From: Bacteroidaceae bacterium
Lineage (GTDB): Bacteria; Bacteroidota; Bacteroidia; Bacteroidales; Bacteroidaceae
Reading direction: 5' to 3'
Assembly: GCA_017633615.1 (NCBI GenBank)
Contig: JAGBPB010000020.1
Coordinates: 1 to 64,000, forward strand
Length of the DNA: 64,000 bases
The translations under genes were made by a program, and so were the position numbers. This document shows, in pieces, positions 1-7,691 of this stretch (the first letter of the stretch is position 1; each line of letters begins with the position of its first letter). The notes beneath the pieces were generated by a model. The model ran no database searches. It was not told the DNA's origin and worked only from the letters and a program-made list of their open reading frames with translations.

Positions 1-1142
1 ACGGGACGCACAGTCAGGCCTTCATAACGAAACCTGCCATTGGAACAGACAGGATTATCAGCATCCAGATCCCGCAACCAGTAACAACAGCATGAGTCCC
101 TATCCTTATAATAAACTCCAGTGTCAAAAATGTCGTCACGATATCCTGCGGCAGGCAAAAAGATAGAACGGTCTGTGTAACCGGGCTTGTTGCCTGTTAT
201 CCTGTAACCTTTTCTATAAAAGCCAAATTCGTTTTTTACTGAATCCCAGGTCCAAGTACAGTTATCCTCCAGTTCTTTCCACTCTTCCTTGAACGGCATT
301 CGCCAACTGCCGCCCCATCTCACATGAGCCACATCATCGTCCGGCTCAAGAACGGTAAGGCTGTCAACTGGGCCGAAAACGGGATTCGTATTGTATTTGG
401 CTAAGTTACTGCAGGTATCATAACACCACCAATAACTGTTCCACTTGAATAATCTTTTTTCAATATGCTCACCCCAGGAATAATAATTTCCATCGTCCTC
501 GGGCTCATCGGCCCCGACATTACAGGTAGCCCACTTAACACTCAGGCCCAGGTCAACGTACTCAGGCTGCCTGACAATTATCAATCCATTGATTCTGTTA
601 ATATGGGACCTATAACCTTTCCTAAGTTTCCTTTCAAAAGACTTGACAGTCATTCCATATTCTTTCTTCTTTGAAAGTCTTTCAGTAAAATAGCCTTCTG
701 TGCAATATGTAGAGTCACCTGTTATCACAAAATGTCGATCCAGCCTATAGCTCTGATCCGATCTGTCCTTACTGAATATCAAGTAATAATCAGTATCTAG
801 ATCCAATTGAAAATAAAAATTATCAGGCTCTGTCAGATATCGTTTTCTATCGATACTCAAACTCATTTCCGTGTATTGTCTGGAATTATCATATCGGATA
901 AATGAATCCATAAGAGAGATTGTGTCCGGCACACACAGACCAAAATTATCCAAAACCAAGATTGTAAATGAAAAACGGCCTTCATTGGGTCCCTCATAAA
1001 TGTACCTGCGTTCAAGAACTCTACCTTTAACGGTTGTCGGCGGATAAGAATAACGCCTAAAAAAAGGAGCAAACCATCTGCTACTGGCAAATGCGGAACA
1101 AACAACTGCAAGCAGGACTGCTATTGACAATATTCTTTTCAT
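1..1142 (-). CDS. Exported Fib_succ_major (FISUMP) domain protein, 3' end cut by window
   Basis: The frame is open from an ATG at 1142 to the window edge, about 380 residues. It ends ...GLTVRPV, and paralogues in this window end RSIRPVHP or RSLRPVTQ, so only a few C-terminal residues are missing. The N-terminus MKRILSIAVLLAVVCSAFAS is a clear signal peptide. Residues 1-190 are of unknown fold. From about residue 195 there is a Fib_succ_major module: EYVDLGLSVKWATCNVGA, WGE, WRMP, then GYTDRSIFLPAAG. This module is common in secreted Bacteroidales proteins and its biochemical role is not established. It is the last gene of a run of related minus-strand genes but has its own promoter (1167-1224) with tandem TTGCAAC repeats. 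The call of domain and export is firm; the function is unknown. Confidence 0.85.
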   Translation of the reverse strand, partial: MKRILSIAVLLAVVCSAFASSRWFAPFFRRYSYPPTTVKGRVLERRYIYEGPNEGRFSFTILVLDNFGLCVPDTISLMDSFIRYDNSRQYTEMSLSIDRKRYLTEPDNFYFQLDLDTDYYLIFSKDRSDQSYRLDRHFVITGDSTYCTEGYFTERLSKKKEYGMTVKSFERKLRKGYRSHINRINGLIIVRQPEYVDLGLSVKWATCNVGADEPEDDGNYYSWGEHIEKRLFKWNSYWWCYDTCSNLAKYNTNPVFGPVDSLTVLEPDDDVAHVRWGGSWRMPFKEEWKELEDNCTWTWDSVKNEFGFYRKGYRITGNKPGYTDRSIFLPAAGYRDDIFDTGVYYKDRDSCCCYWLRDLDADNPVCSNGRFRYEGLTVRP

Positions 1143-1166
1143 AATTGTTTAATTGGTTTGATGCCT

Positions 1167-1224
1167 CAAAAGTATCACCGCCAAAGCTATTAAACAATGT
1201 TTTTGCGTTGCAAAACCGTTGCAA
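1167..1224 (-). promoter_or_regulatory. Promoter with tandem 11-bp TTGCAAC operator
   Basis: Read on the minus strand: two 11-mers, TTGCAACGGTT and TTGCAACGCAA (1224-1203), then ATTG at 1198-1195, a 20-bp spacer, and TACTTTTG at 1174-1167. The last two match the Bacteroidetes -33 and -7 elements. The same layout recurs at 5937-5994, 5999-6056 and 36886-36966. A direct-repeat period of 11 bp abutting the -33 region is what OmpR/PhoB-type regulators usually need, so activation by such a regulator is inferred. It drives the gene starting at 1142. Confidence 0.7.
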
Positions 1225-1545
1225 TCACTTTACGCCCTTATACTTCGCAGCCAGTCTGCACAGTACATCCAACTCCTCTATGAGTCTGGTTCGAAAACTG
1301 GTATCCTTCTGTGTACGAACAAGAGGGAGGTTAACGCCTCCCTCTTGTCGTACCCGGGACCTTATTTTAATTTGACTCCATCAAATGCGCTCCCTTTGGT
1401 CGCTTAGCGGCCTCCGGCCGCTCTCGCTCGCATACTCGCTTCACCCCAATACACTTGAACTTGCGCGGGAACTCGCCAAAGTGTCCCACACTCACCCCCG
1501 TCACAGCACCCTCTAACGCAGATGCGCGCGTTACACTTTGGCGGA
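1225..1545. other. Non-coding stretch with a strong hairpin and a GC-rich patch
   Basis: No convincing gene lies here. A long inverted repeat sits at 1313-1353: 12 perfect pairs (ACAAGAGGGAGG at 1319-1330 with CCTCCCTCTTGT at 1337-1348), extended by GTACG/CGTAC across one bulged A. A GC-rich patch follows (about 1395-1540) with a smaller palindrome AGCGGCC-TCC-GGCCGCT near 1407-1423. Neither has a T-run typical of intrinsic termination. The stretch lies just downstream of the stop of the 1546-2583 gene, so a terminator or RNA-stability role is possible, but a decayed or repeated intergenic element is equally plausible. Confidence 0.5.
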
Positions 1546-2583
1546 TTACGGGTGGACGGGACGGATGGAACGGCGGGCATCACGATAAGTGCCGCTGACA
1601 ACCGGGCCGGTGGCTAAGACTGTTCTGACTTCGCCTCTGAAAAAACAAATACCCTTAGCGCATTCCGGTTTGTCTATATCCAATGTACTTGACCAGTAGT
1701 TGCCAAAATAGTAAGAGTAATCTGATTTACTACCATCGCCCATAAACAGTATTCCGTCACCACCGGCCGCCGGCAGGAAAATAGAGCGGTCTGTATATCC
1801 TGATACATTACTGGTAAACCTGATGCCTTTCACACCGTTTATTGAATCCCAGGTGCAGGTGCAATTGTCTTTGAGTTCCTGAAATTCTTCAACTGTGGGC
1901 ATTCTCCAATCACCCGACCACTTTACATGAGCAGCGTTATCCTCGGTATCAAGGGTGGTCTTATTGTCAGTAAAACGTCTGTAGCCGTATTTCTTATCTG
2001 TACAGTATTTGGTAAATGAATGATTATCGCCCTTCTTACTGTATTTATAGTTCTCAATATTTCTTTCGGATATGGGTTCTGTCTCACCCCAGGCATATAA
2101 ATCACCATAGCCTTCGGGCATATAGGCCCCAAGATTACATATAGCCCACTTAACGCTGAGGCCCAAGTCAACGTATACATTTTCCGGGAAGTAATCAACA
2201 ATCTTTGCCACTACTGCCTTAATGGCGGGATCCAGATCGCCTTTTCCTGCTCTCATAGTTATTTTACCAAGGTCTTTCACGTTTGTGCCGGAACTGAGTG
2301 TAAAGCTCTTGGAGGCATTGAAATGATTATCAGATTTAGCATATAGAACATAGTTGCCGGCTTTAAGTTGACCGATGATGAAAGAACCGTTGTCATCAGT
2401 AGAACAACCGCCATAGAATGTAGTATCATTTCCTGTTATCTGATAAACTAATACCGCTGCAGAACAAATAGGTTCTGCTGTATCAAAATCCCAAACCGAA
2501 CCTTTAACTGCGTAATCCTGTGCAGAAATGCAGAATGGCATGAGCACCGATGTCAATACAAACAAAAGGACTTTCTTACTCAT
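1546..2583 (-). CDS. Exported carboxypeptidase-regulatory + Fib_succ_major protein
   Basis: 345 residues. Signal peptide MSKKVLLFVLTSVLMPFCISAQ. Residues 23-115 resemble the CarboxypepD_reg-like beta-sandwich found at the N-terminus of many Bacteroidetes outer-membrane proteins (KGSVWDFDTAEPICSAAVLVY ... GSFIIGQLKAGNYVLYAK). Residues 138-345 are a Fib_succ_major module (YVDLGLSVKWAICNLGA, WRMPTVEEFQEL, GYTDRSIFLPAAGG, NYWSST, RSIRPVHP). It is the second of three Fib_succ_major paralogues here and shares its C-terminal module, but not its N-terminal one, with its neighbours. It has no recognisable TAnnTTTG promoter, so it is probably co-transcribed with the upstream gene 92 bp away. The exact function is unknown; surface or periplasmic location is inferred. 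Confidence 0.85.
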   Translation of the reverse strand: MSKKVLLFVLTSVLMPFCISAQDYAVKGSVWDFDTAEPICSAAVLVYQITGNDTTFYGGCSTDDNGSFIIGQLKAGNYVLYAKSDNHFNASKSFTLSSGTNVKDLGKITMRAGKGDLDPAIKAVVAKIVDYFPENVYVDLGLSVKWAICNLGAYMPEGYGDLYAWGETEPISERNIENYKYSKKGDNHSFTKYCTDKKYGYRRFTDNKTTLDTEDNAAHVKWSGDWRMPTVEEFQELKDNCTCTWDSINGVKGIRFTSNVSGYTDRSIFLPAAGGDGILFMGDGSKSDYSYYFGNYWSSTLDIDKPECAKGICFFRGEVRTVLATGPVVSGTYRDARRSIRPVHP

Positions 2584-2675
2584 AATAATGTATAATCTTG
2601 TATTTATTTTCCGGCTCTTCTTGCTGCTCTACGCAGTTCTCTTTTAGAGGGTATGAGTTCTATTACTGTCTCTTC

Positions 2676-3338
2676 TTAAAAGATTACATATTCATCCATG
2701 TATCCCTGGGCATCATCCACGATAGCAGGATAGCCTTTTGTGGTGACCACCTCTACCAGTCCGTTGGTCCCTTTATCACCCCATATCGTAACTGCTTTCT
2801 TGCTTTCAAGTACCCTGAAAGCCTTTACATCTTTTTTCTTTAATCCAAACACGGCAGCCACCTTATCCTTCTTATAGTCATCAACAAGCAACTTTTTAAG
2901 AACGCGCAAGTGTATCCAACCACTATCCACCGGCTTACCGTCAACAACGAACAGGATATCTGGCGATGCTTGCTCAAGCATATCAATCTTGCTTATTTTA
3001 GAAATCATCTTTTCAGTAAGTTCCGATAATTCCGGATTTTCATCATCAGCAGAACAATTACAGCCCCAAAGAATACGTTGCACCATTTTGCCATTCACGT
3101 ATATATGACCTTCCTCATCTATTTCAACGCCCGGTAAACGACGTATCTTTTCCATCATGGCAGAATCTGAAACATCGGTTATTTTAAAATAATCTGTGTT
3201 GATAATTACCGAATCATGCGATTCATTAAATTTTACACCTTGATTAAAATCAGCGCTCTCCGTGTTCTGGGAGCATACAGGGATGCAAACAGACATCAGC
3301 ACGGACGTCAAAACAATGAAAAGGACACTATTTCTCAT
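2676..3338 (-). CDS. Exported orphan TonB-plug-like protein
   Basis: 220 residues with a signal peptide (MRNSVLFIVLTSVLMSVCIPVCSQ). The middle, LPGVEIDEEGHIYVNGK, and the C-terminal AVTIWGDKGTNGLVEVVTTKG are the two signatures of a TonB-dependent-receptor plug: the 'PGV..D..G.i.vNG' segment and the 'a..iyG..g.nGvi.v.T.kG' segment. The usual ~600-residue beta-barrel is completely absent, and the protein ends 23 residues after the second signature. It is therefore a stand-alone plug, not a transporter. It lies between two Fib_succ_major genes and resembles the other plug-only gene at 5087-5914. It may be a ligand- or partner-binding module; that is inference. A remnant of a truncated receptor is the alternative, but the intact signal peptide and clean stop argue against simple decay. 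Confidence 0.75.
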   Translation of the reverse strand: MRNSVLFIVLTSVLMSVCIPVCSQNTESADFNQGVKFNESHDSVIINTDYFKITDVSDSAMMEKIRRLPGVEIDEEGHIYVNGKMVQRILWGCNCSADDENPELSELTEKMISKISKIDMLEQASPDILFVVDGKPVDSGWIHLRVLKKLLVDDYKKDKVAAVFGLKKKDVKAFRVLESKKAVTIWGDKGTNGLVEVVTTKGYPAIVDDAQGYMDEYVIF

Positions 3339-3432
3339 AATGCTTTTTGTTGGTTGTTTACTCTCTAAACTGATATATGCGGAAAATGCGTCCTCTGATA
3401 GAAAAAATTATTCATGACACAGAGAACCGACC

Positions 3433-4938
3433 CTACTGTGTCACGGGACGGAGAGAACGGCTGAACTTACGGTTATAGGCTCTGACATCTACATTGCCGG
3501 AATCAAAATAGAGAATGAACGTGTAGTCCGGATTGTCTGTGATAACTGTGCTTGACCAATACTCACCGCGAGGTCCCGTATAAAAAGTGAGCAGACCGCT
3601 ATAGCCATCGCCCACAGGAAGGAATATGGAGCGGTCTGTATAACCGGGTATCTTGCTGATAACCTTGTAGCCTTGCACGCTGTCCCGGGTGGTCCACTCC
3701 CATGCGCAGTTGATGCAAAGCTCATAGAATTCAGAAGAAGTGGGCATACGCCAACGGCCTCCCCACCCTAGATGCGCCATATCATCAGGAACAGGTGCGG
3801 TTTCTCCTAAGGTAAACTCATCACCCTGTTCCTCCGGCCGGGAGGCGCCCAGATTACAGGTGGCCCATTTTACGCTCAGGCCCAGGTCAACGTATTCATG
3901 CCCCTTGTGTGAGCGTATGGCTTTACCTTTACGGGGCGGAACATCAGCATCAGGAACTGAACATCTTTCCATCCTGACTACATAATAAACAGAGTTGATG
4001 GGAAGTTCTACTGTCTCATATCCACGACGACTGAACCTGATACTGTGAGCCGGATTCTCCAATTGGATAGCAAATTCTCCGCCTCTTGACGTGAAGTCCT
4101 GCCCTACTTTATTTCCACATGGATCCACCTCAGCAACCTCTACCATCATAATGTAGCCATTTTCATCACGTACTACGCCACGGATTACATCATCAGAATT
4201 AAGCTGTCTGGTTGAAGCTGTAGCGGCTATAGCTGATTCAAGCAGGCCCTTATCAGGAAACGCCCCCTCGCTTACTGACATGTAAAGATAGTTGCGGCTA
4301 TCAGTGGGATTGATTATGATTCTCTTGAGATTGGTGCATCCGGCAAAAGCCTCCTTGCCTATCTCACCTATAGAAGAAGACATCACCAACTCCTCAAGAG
4401 AGGTACATCCGTAAAAACATTTATGGGGGATATAATCGATGCCGTCACCAATAACTACCCTCTTCAATGACGTACATCCCATGAAAAACGAGTTCCCGTT
4501 GAGTATGTTACACCCGTATGGGATCTCTATCTCCTCAAGTGAAGTGCAGTTTTCAAACACGTTATTGATAAGTCCTCCGCTCTTGGGAATGTTTATCTGC
4601 CTGAGATTGGTACAGTTTTTAAATGCCCTATCCATTATGATTATACTGTCCGGTAAACTCACAGAAACAATGTCTGTATTGCCCTCAAATGCATTATGCC
4701 TTATCCCTTGAACCCTGTAACATTCACCGTCTGCATTTATGTACTGAGGTATCACCAATTCTGTCCTGCCATCACTCCCTGCAGCAAATAAGTCTAAAAA
4801 TGCCCTATGATTATCATGCAACTCATAACAGATTCCATCAACGGTTACCATCTGCCTCTCCTGATTTTGAGCCGATACGGTAACGGCAACTGTCAGCAAC
4901 AGCACCAAGAATGATAAGATGACCCTATGTCTTTTCAT
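3433..4938 (-). CDS. Exported BspA-type LRR + carboxypeptidase-regulatory + Fib_succ_major protein
   Basis: 501 residues. Signal peptide MKRHRVILSFLVLLLTVAVTVSAQ. Residues about 70-235 are BspA/LRR_5 repeats, with recurring 'F.gCtsLe.i.ip..i..I....F..C' units (NAFEGNTDIVSVSLPDS, AFKNCTNLRQINIP, VFENCTSLEEIEIP, CFYGCTSLEELVM, AFAGCTNLKRIIIN). Residues about 250-335 form a CarboxypepD_reg-like domain (IRGVVRDENGYIMMVEVAEV ... FSRRGYETVELPI). Residues 352-501 are Fib_succ_major (EYVDLGLSVKWATCNLGA ... WRMPTSSEFYEL ... RSLRPVTQ). BspA-type LRRs mediate adhesion in other Bacteroidetes, so a binding role is plausible but not shown. The three modules in one chain are the most composite version of this local family. 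Confidence 0.85.
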   Translation of the reverse strand: MKRHRVILSFLVLLLTVAVTVSAQNQERQMVTVDGICYELHDNHRAFLDLFAAGSDGRTELVIPQYINADGECYRVQGIRHNAFEGNTDIVSVSLPDSIIIMDRAFKNCTNLRQINIPKSGGLINNVFENCTSLEEIEIPYGCNILNGNSFFMGCTSLKRVVIGDGIDYIPHKCFYGCTSLEELVMSSSIGEIGKEAFAGCTNLKRIIINPTDSRNYLYMSVSEGAFPDKGLLESAIAATASTRQLNSDDVIRGVVRDENGYIMMVEVAEVDPCGNKVGQDFTSRGGEFAIQLENPAHSIRFSRRGYETVELPINSVYYVVRMERCSVPDADVPPRKGKAIRSHKGHEYVDLGLSVKWATCNLGASRPEEQGDEFTLGETAPVPDDMAHLGWGGRWRMPTSSEFYELCINCAWEWTTRDSVQGYKVISKIPGYTDRSIFLPVGDGYSGLLTFYTGPRGEYWSSTVITDNPDYTFILYFDSGNVDVRAYNRKFSRSLRPVTQ

Positions 4939-4986
4939 AAATCACTGATTTTTGTGACAATTCTGTTGCAATTCATCAGGTAACGA

Positions 4987-5073
4987 TCATTCTGTATCAG
5001 TGGCAGTATAGCCAAAGTGTTCAAAAAATGCTTGAAGAAACAGTACTGACAATATGACCAAATGCTTTCTCAT
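4987..5073 (-). CDS. Possible 28-residue peptide or remnant of a signal peptide
   Basis: A short frame begins with ATG at 5073, 13 bp after the stop of the plug gene at 5087, and ends with TGA at 4987. The product starts MRKHLVILSVLFLQAFF and ends FGYTATDTE. The hydrophobic beginning resembles the signal peptide of the next gene (MKRHRVILSFLVLLL), so this may be the leftover start of a decayed paralogue. A small membrane peptide is the alternative. There is no independent evidence for translation. Confidence 0.3.
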   Translation of the reverse strand: MRKHLVILSVLFLQAFFEHFGYTATDTE

Positions 5074-5086
5074 ATTCTTCTTTCTG

Positions 5087-5914
5087 TTATCGAGCCTGTC
5101 TTTTCATTTTTCGGTACCCCTTGCGGGTCTGCACCTCTATCACACCGGCTCTTGCCCTGACTCCCCATACTGAAGTTGCTGCTTCGCCCTTAAGGACAGT
5201 CACACTCTTTATCTTTCTGACCTTGACACCAAAAAGGCGGGAGAGTTCCTCTTTTGAATATTCCGTTTTTGTAAGGTCAAAGCCTGCCCAGGCCGTTGCA
5301 TCAGGGGTTATAATATTGCCGTCCAAAACAAGTATAGGTCTGGCAATAAGATCACCCGAATTCCAAACGATATCAAGACCTGCACCTGCACCATACGCCT
5401 GGAGATTGTCTTCAACCGTTGTAATTCCCAGATCCTCAAACTCATCCATGCTTATTGAAGGAGGTAAAGGTCCGTACATTGTTACTATCTTACGATCATC
5501 TGCTATTTTTACCGTAGGAATACCGTCATTCTCCTTCATCCTGATCTCATAATAGGTGCTGTTTATCACAGTATCAACCGTCTGATAACCCACATACGTA
5601 ATCTCTAATTTGTCGGCTGGATTAACCAAACGTAGAGCAAATTTCCCTTCAATATCAGTTACCGAATGGGCAACTATACGATATTTCGAATCCCGCTCCG
5701 TAATATTTACCATTTGCAAAGGATCCACGCCATCTGTCACCCTGCCCGATATAAGATCACCAGCCTTGATGACATCCTGAGTCACCACAGCCGATACGGA
5801 CTGTTCCATGGCCGATGCAAAGCTGCATATCATTGAAAACAACGAGTATGATACGCACCAAACCGCCACGTACCACCCTTTAGCCAACAAGACTTTGATT
5901 CTGCGTATTTTCAT
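5087..5914 (-). CDS. Exported carboxypeptidase-regulatory + TonB-plug protein without barrel
   Basis: 275 residues. The N-terminus has a long positive region and a hydrophobic stretch (about 11-35), consistent with a signal peptide. Residues 53-128 are CarboxypepD_reg-like (SGRVTDGVDPLQMVNI ... VGYQTVDTVI). Residues 150-266 are plug-like: PSISMDEFEDLGITTVEDNL, PILVLDG, then TSVWGVRARAGVIEVQTRKG. No outer-membrane barrel follows; the chain ends nine residues after the plug. The EFEDLGITTVEDNL segment has a close counterpart inside the giant alpha-2-macroglobulin protein (about residues 1230-1250), and both genes have the same operator type. It is the first gene of the minus-strand island, with its own promoter at 5937-5994. 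It probably acts in the periplasm; the partner is unknown. Confidence 0.8.
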   Translation of the reverse strand: MKIRRIKVLLAKGWYVAVWCVSYSLFSMICSFASAMEQSVSAVVTQDVIKAGDLISGRVTDGVDPLQMVNITERDSKYRIVAHSVTDIEGKFALRLVNPADKLEITYVGYQTVDTVINSTYYEIRMKENDGIPTVKIADDRKIVTMYGPLPPSISMDEFEDLGITTVEDNLQAYGAGAGLDIVWNSGDLIARPILVLDGNIITPDATAWAGFDLTKTEYSKEELSRLFGVKVRKIKSVTVLKGEAATSVWGVRARAGVIEVQTRKGYRKMKRQAR

Positions 5915-5936
5915 AACTGCACACGTTTATTGCCAA

Positions 5937-5994
5937 CAAAAGTAATTGTCAAATCAACAAACACCAAGCATTAGGCATTGCAAAACTGTTGCAA
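5937..5994 (-). promoter_or_regulatory. Promoter with tandem 11-bp TTGCAAC operator (minus side)
   Basis: Minus strand reading: TTGCAACAGTT and TTGCAATGCCT (5994-5973), CTTG at 5968-5965 as -33 box, a 20-bp spacer, TACTTTTG at 5944-5937 as -7 box, then the start codon at 5914. The distance from the second repeat to the -33 box (19 nt including it) is identical to the sites at 1167-1224 and 5999-6056. Confidence 0.7.
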
Positions 5995-5998
5995 AAAA

Positions 5999-6056
5999 AA
6001 GCAACGGTATTGCAACGCGGTTTTCTTGGCGGCTCTTTTGGGTGGTTCTACTTTTG
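5999..6056 (+). promoter_or_regulatory. Promoter with tandem 11-bp TTGCAAC operator (plus side)
   Basis: Plus strand: AAGCAACGGTA and TTGCAACGCGG (5999-6020), CTTG at 6025-6028, a 20-bp spacer, TACTTTTG at 6049-6056. It is back-to-back with the minus-strand operator, separated by four A residues. A transcript from here would start near 6063, which excludes the upstream in-frame ATG at 5978 as start of the DUF4419 gene and supports 6086. Confidence 0.7.
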
Positions 6057-6085
6057 TGGCAGAACAAATCAAAAACCGCATAAGT

Positions 6086-7621
6086 ATGAAAAATTTAGTT
6101 TTTGTCCTCATTTCACTGATGTGTGTAAATGTAACCTACGCAAAAAAGAACGTCAAGACTGTAGAACAACTGGAAGGTGGTGGCGTTAAGTTTCACCTTG
6201 AAGATAAGCAGAAACCCTCAACTCCACTTAAACAGATATCGGGAACGGAGTGCTGGGAAAAGATACTGCGTGAAACGGGTGTACCGGCAGCAGAGTACAA
6301 CATCAGGAGACTTGATGCACTTGACTCCAATCTGGTATGTTTTGACCGCAATGCCTGCTTTGAAGGTTTCCTGACGGCTTTTGACAAGCATTACTCACTG
6401 GTGCTTTCACCGGATATGATAATGCTGCTCATTAGCCAGGCAATAGCCACACATATAAATGAGAACGCTGAGATGCTGCGTGACCGTCTAGTGGATTTTG
6501 AGGGTCAGAAAGTACTTAAGATAGAGATGAACGGTGACCTGCTTGAGCAGGAGGAGGCCTGGGACTGGATCATTCCGGCATTCAGCGATTCCATTGATAA
6601 TAACATGAAGGCAGGACTGTCAGACCTTATGGTGTGTAATTTTAGCACTACAGGAATGGTGGAGCGTATCTCATCGCAGATTACCATGATGGAGAGCGTA
6701 AAGAAGTTCTTTAAATATGTGGTAATGGGCTCGGGATGCGGAATACCCGATATCACTCTTCTGGGCACTCCCGATGACTGGAAGAACATACGTTCACGCC
6801 TGTCCAGACTTGATGACCTGGAGCTGGGCTGGTGGCGTGAGGAGCTAAAACCGGTGCTTGATGAGTTTGTAAATGCATCAGAGGGTAATATCAACCGCAG
6901 GTTCTGGCTGGATATGGTAAATGAATACTCTCCGGAACAAAGGGTTCCGGCAATGTGCGGCTCAAACGGCATTATTCCTGCTGAGTATAACGGATGGTTC
7001 ACGGTGTTCTTCCCGTTCTGTAAGAATGAGCGCACAGGGGTAGTTTCCCGTACCCCCAAAAAAGTTACCCATAATACAAATGTCTGCCCTGAAATCAAGA
7101 AGGTTGATGTGTTGTATATATACATTCGCCCCGATGGTGAAGTAGAGACACATGATCTTGAGCTTTGGGCCGGATTCATAGGCATGGAGATGGATTGGGA
7201 GATGCGTACCCTCAAGCCCTCAATCAGCTGGATGATGCGTGAAAGCAGTGGCAGGGACAAGGCCCTGAACCGTCTGAATGCCCAAGATCTTGCATTGCTC
7301 AAAATGGCCGGTGAAGACGGAGAACTTGATTACAGAAGAAAAAACGTTTATGGATATAGGTGCATTTACGATAAAGAAAAGGCGATGTTTGCCTGCAGGT
7401 TTCCTGATGTTTCAATGTTCAATAACTATAATGTATATGATACCAGAGACTGCAAGACTCATGTAGTGATATCACTGACGGATATAACCATACCCTCAGA
7501 CCTGGGTGAATGGTGCCGCAAGAACAACATAGAGAATCTGATAGTAAAAGCCCCAATCACCGATGCCCAGAAGGAGGACATCCTGCGTCAGTTCCCCACT
7601 GCCATTATTGTGCAGCTGTGA
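6086..7621 (+). CDS. Exported DUF4419 family protein
   Basis: 511 residues from the ATG at 6086, chosen because it begins a proper signal peptide (MKNLVFVLISLMCVNVTYAKK) and lies just after the -7 box. The body follows the DUF4419 family: FEGFLTAFDKHYSLVLSPD, HINENAEMLRDRLVDFEGQK, then CNFSTTGMVERIS...MMESVKKFFKYVV, GCGIPDITLLGTPDDW, the LSRLDDLELGWW segment and GWFTVFFPF. DUF4419 is found in fungi and bacteria and has no assigned activity. The signal peptide places this version in the envelope. It is divergent from the plug gene at 5087-5914, shares the same operator type, and is probably co-regulated. An imperfect hairpin follows its stop (7621-7664). Confidence 0.85.
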   Translation: MKNLVFVLISLMCVNVTYAKKNVKTVEQLEGGGVKFHLEDKQKPSTPLKQISGTECWEKILRETGVPAAEYNIRRLDALDSNLVCFDRNACFEGFLTAFDKHYSLVLSPDMIMLLISQAIATHINENAEMLRDRLVDFEGQKVLKIEMNGDLLEQEEAWDWIIPAFSDSIDNNMKAGLSDLMVCNFSTTGMVERISSQITMMESVKKFFKYVVMGSGCGIPDITLLGTPDDWKNIRSRLSRLDDLELGWWREELKPVLDEFVNASEGNINRRFWLDMVNEYSPEQRVPAMCGSNGIIPAEYNGWFTVFFPFCKNERTGVVSRTPKKVTHNTNVCPEIKKVDVLYIYIRPDGEVETHDLELWAGFIGMEMDWEMRTLKPSISWMMRESSGRDKALNRLNAQDLALLKMAGEDGELDYRRKNVYGYRCIYDKEKAMFACRFPDVSMFNNYNVYDTRDCKTHVVISLTDITIPSDLGEWCRKNNIENLIVKAPITDAQKEDILRQFPTAIIVQL

Positions 7622-7664
7622 CAAAAGTGTGCAAAACGGAACCGTCCCCAATTGTACTCTTTTG
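7621..7664 (+). terminator. Imperfect terminator-like hairpin
   Basis: Left arm from 7621 (ACAAAAGTGTGCAAAACGG) pairs imperfectly with the right arm ending at 7664 (CCCCAATTGTACTCTTTTGT) around the loop AACCGT. The loop and right arm (AACCGTCCCCAATTGTAC) are repeated exactly in the terminator at 8494-8526. It overlaps the DUF4419 stop codon. Confidence 0.5.
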
Positions 7665-7691
7665 TATATTTGCAACAAAAGACATTGATTT

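Noticed and set aside
5978..6085. Longer N-terminus of the DUF4419 protein from the ATG at 5978
   Set aside because: The -33/-7 promoter (6025-6056) lies inside this stretch and the signal peptide begins at 6086.
6505..7302. 265-residue open frame on the minus strand
   Set aside because: Lies fully inside the DUF4419 gene on the other strand, has no signal, domain or promoter; a shadow frame.
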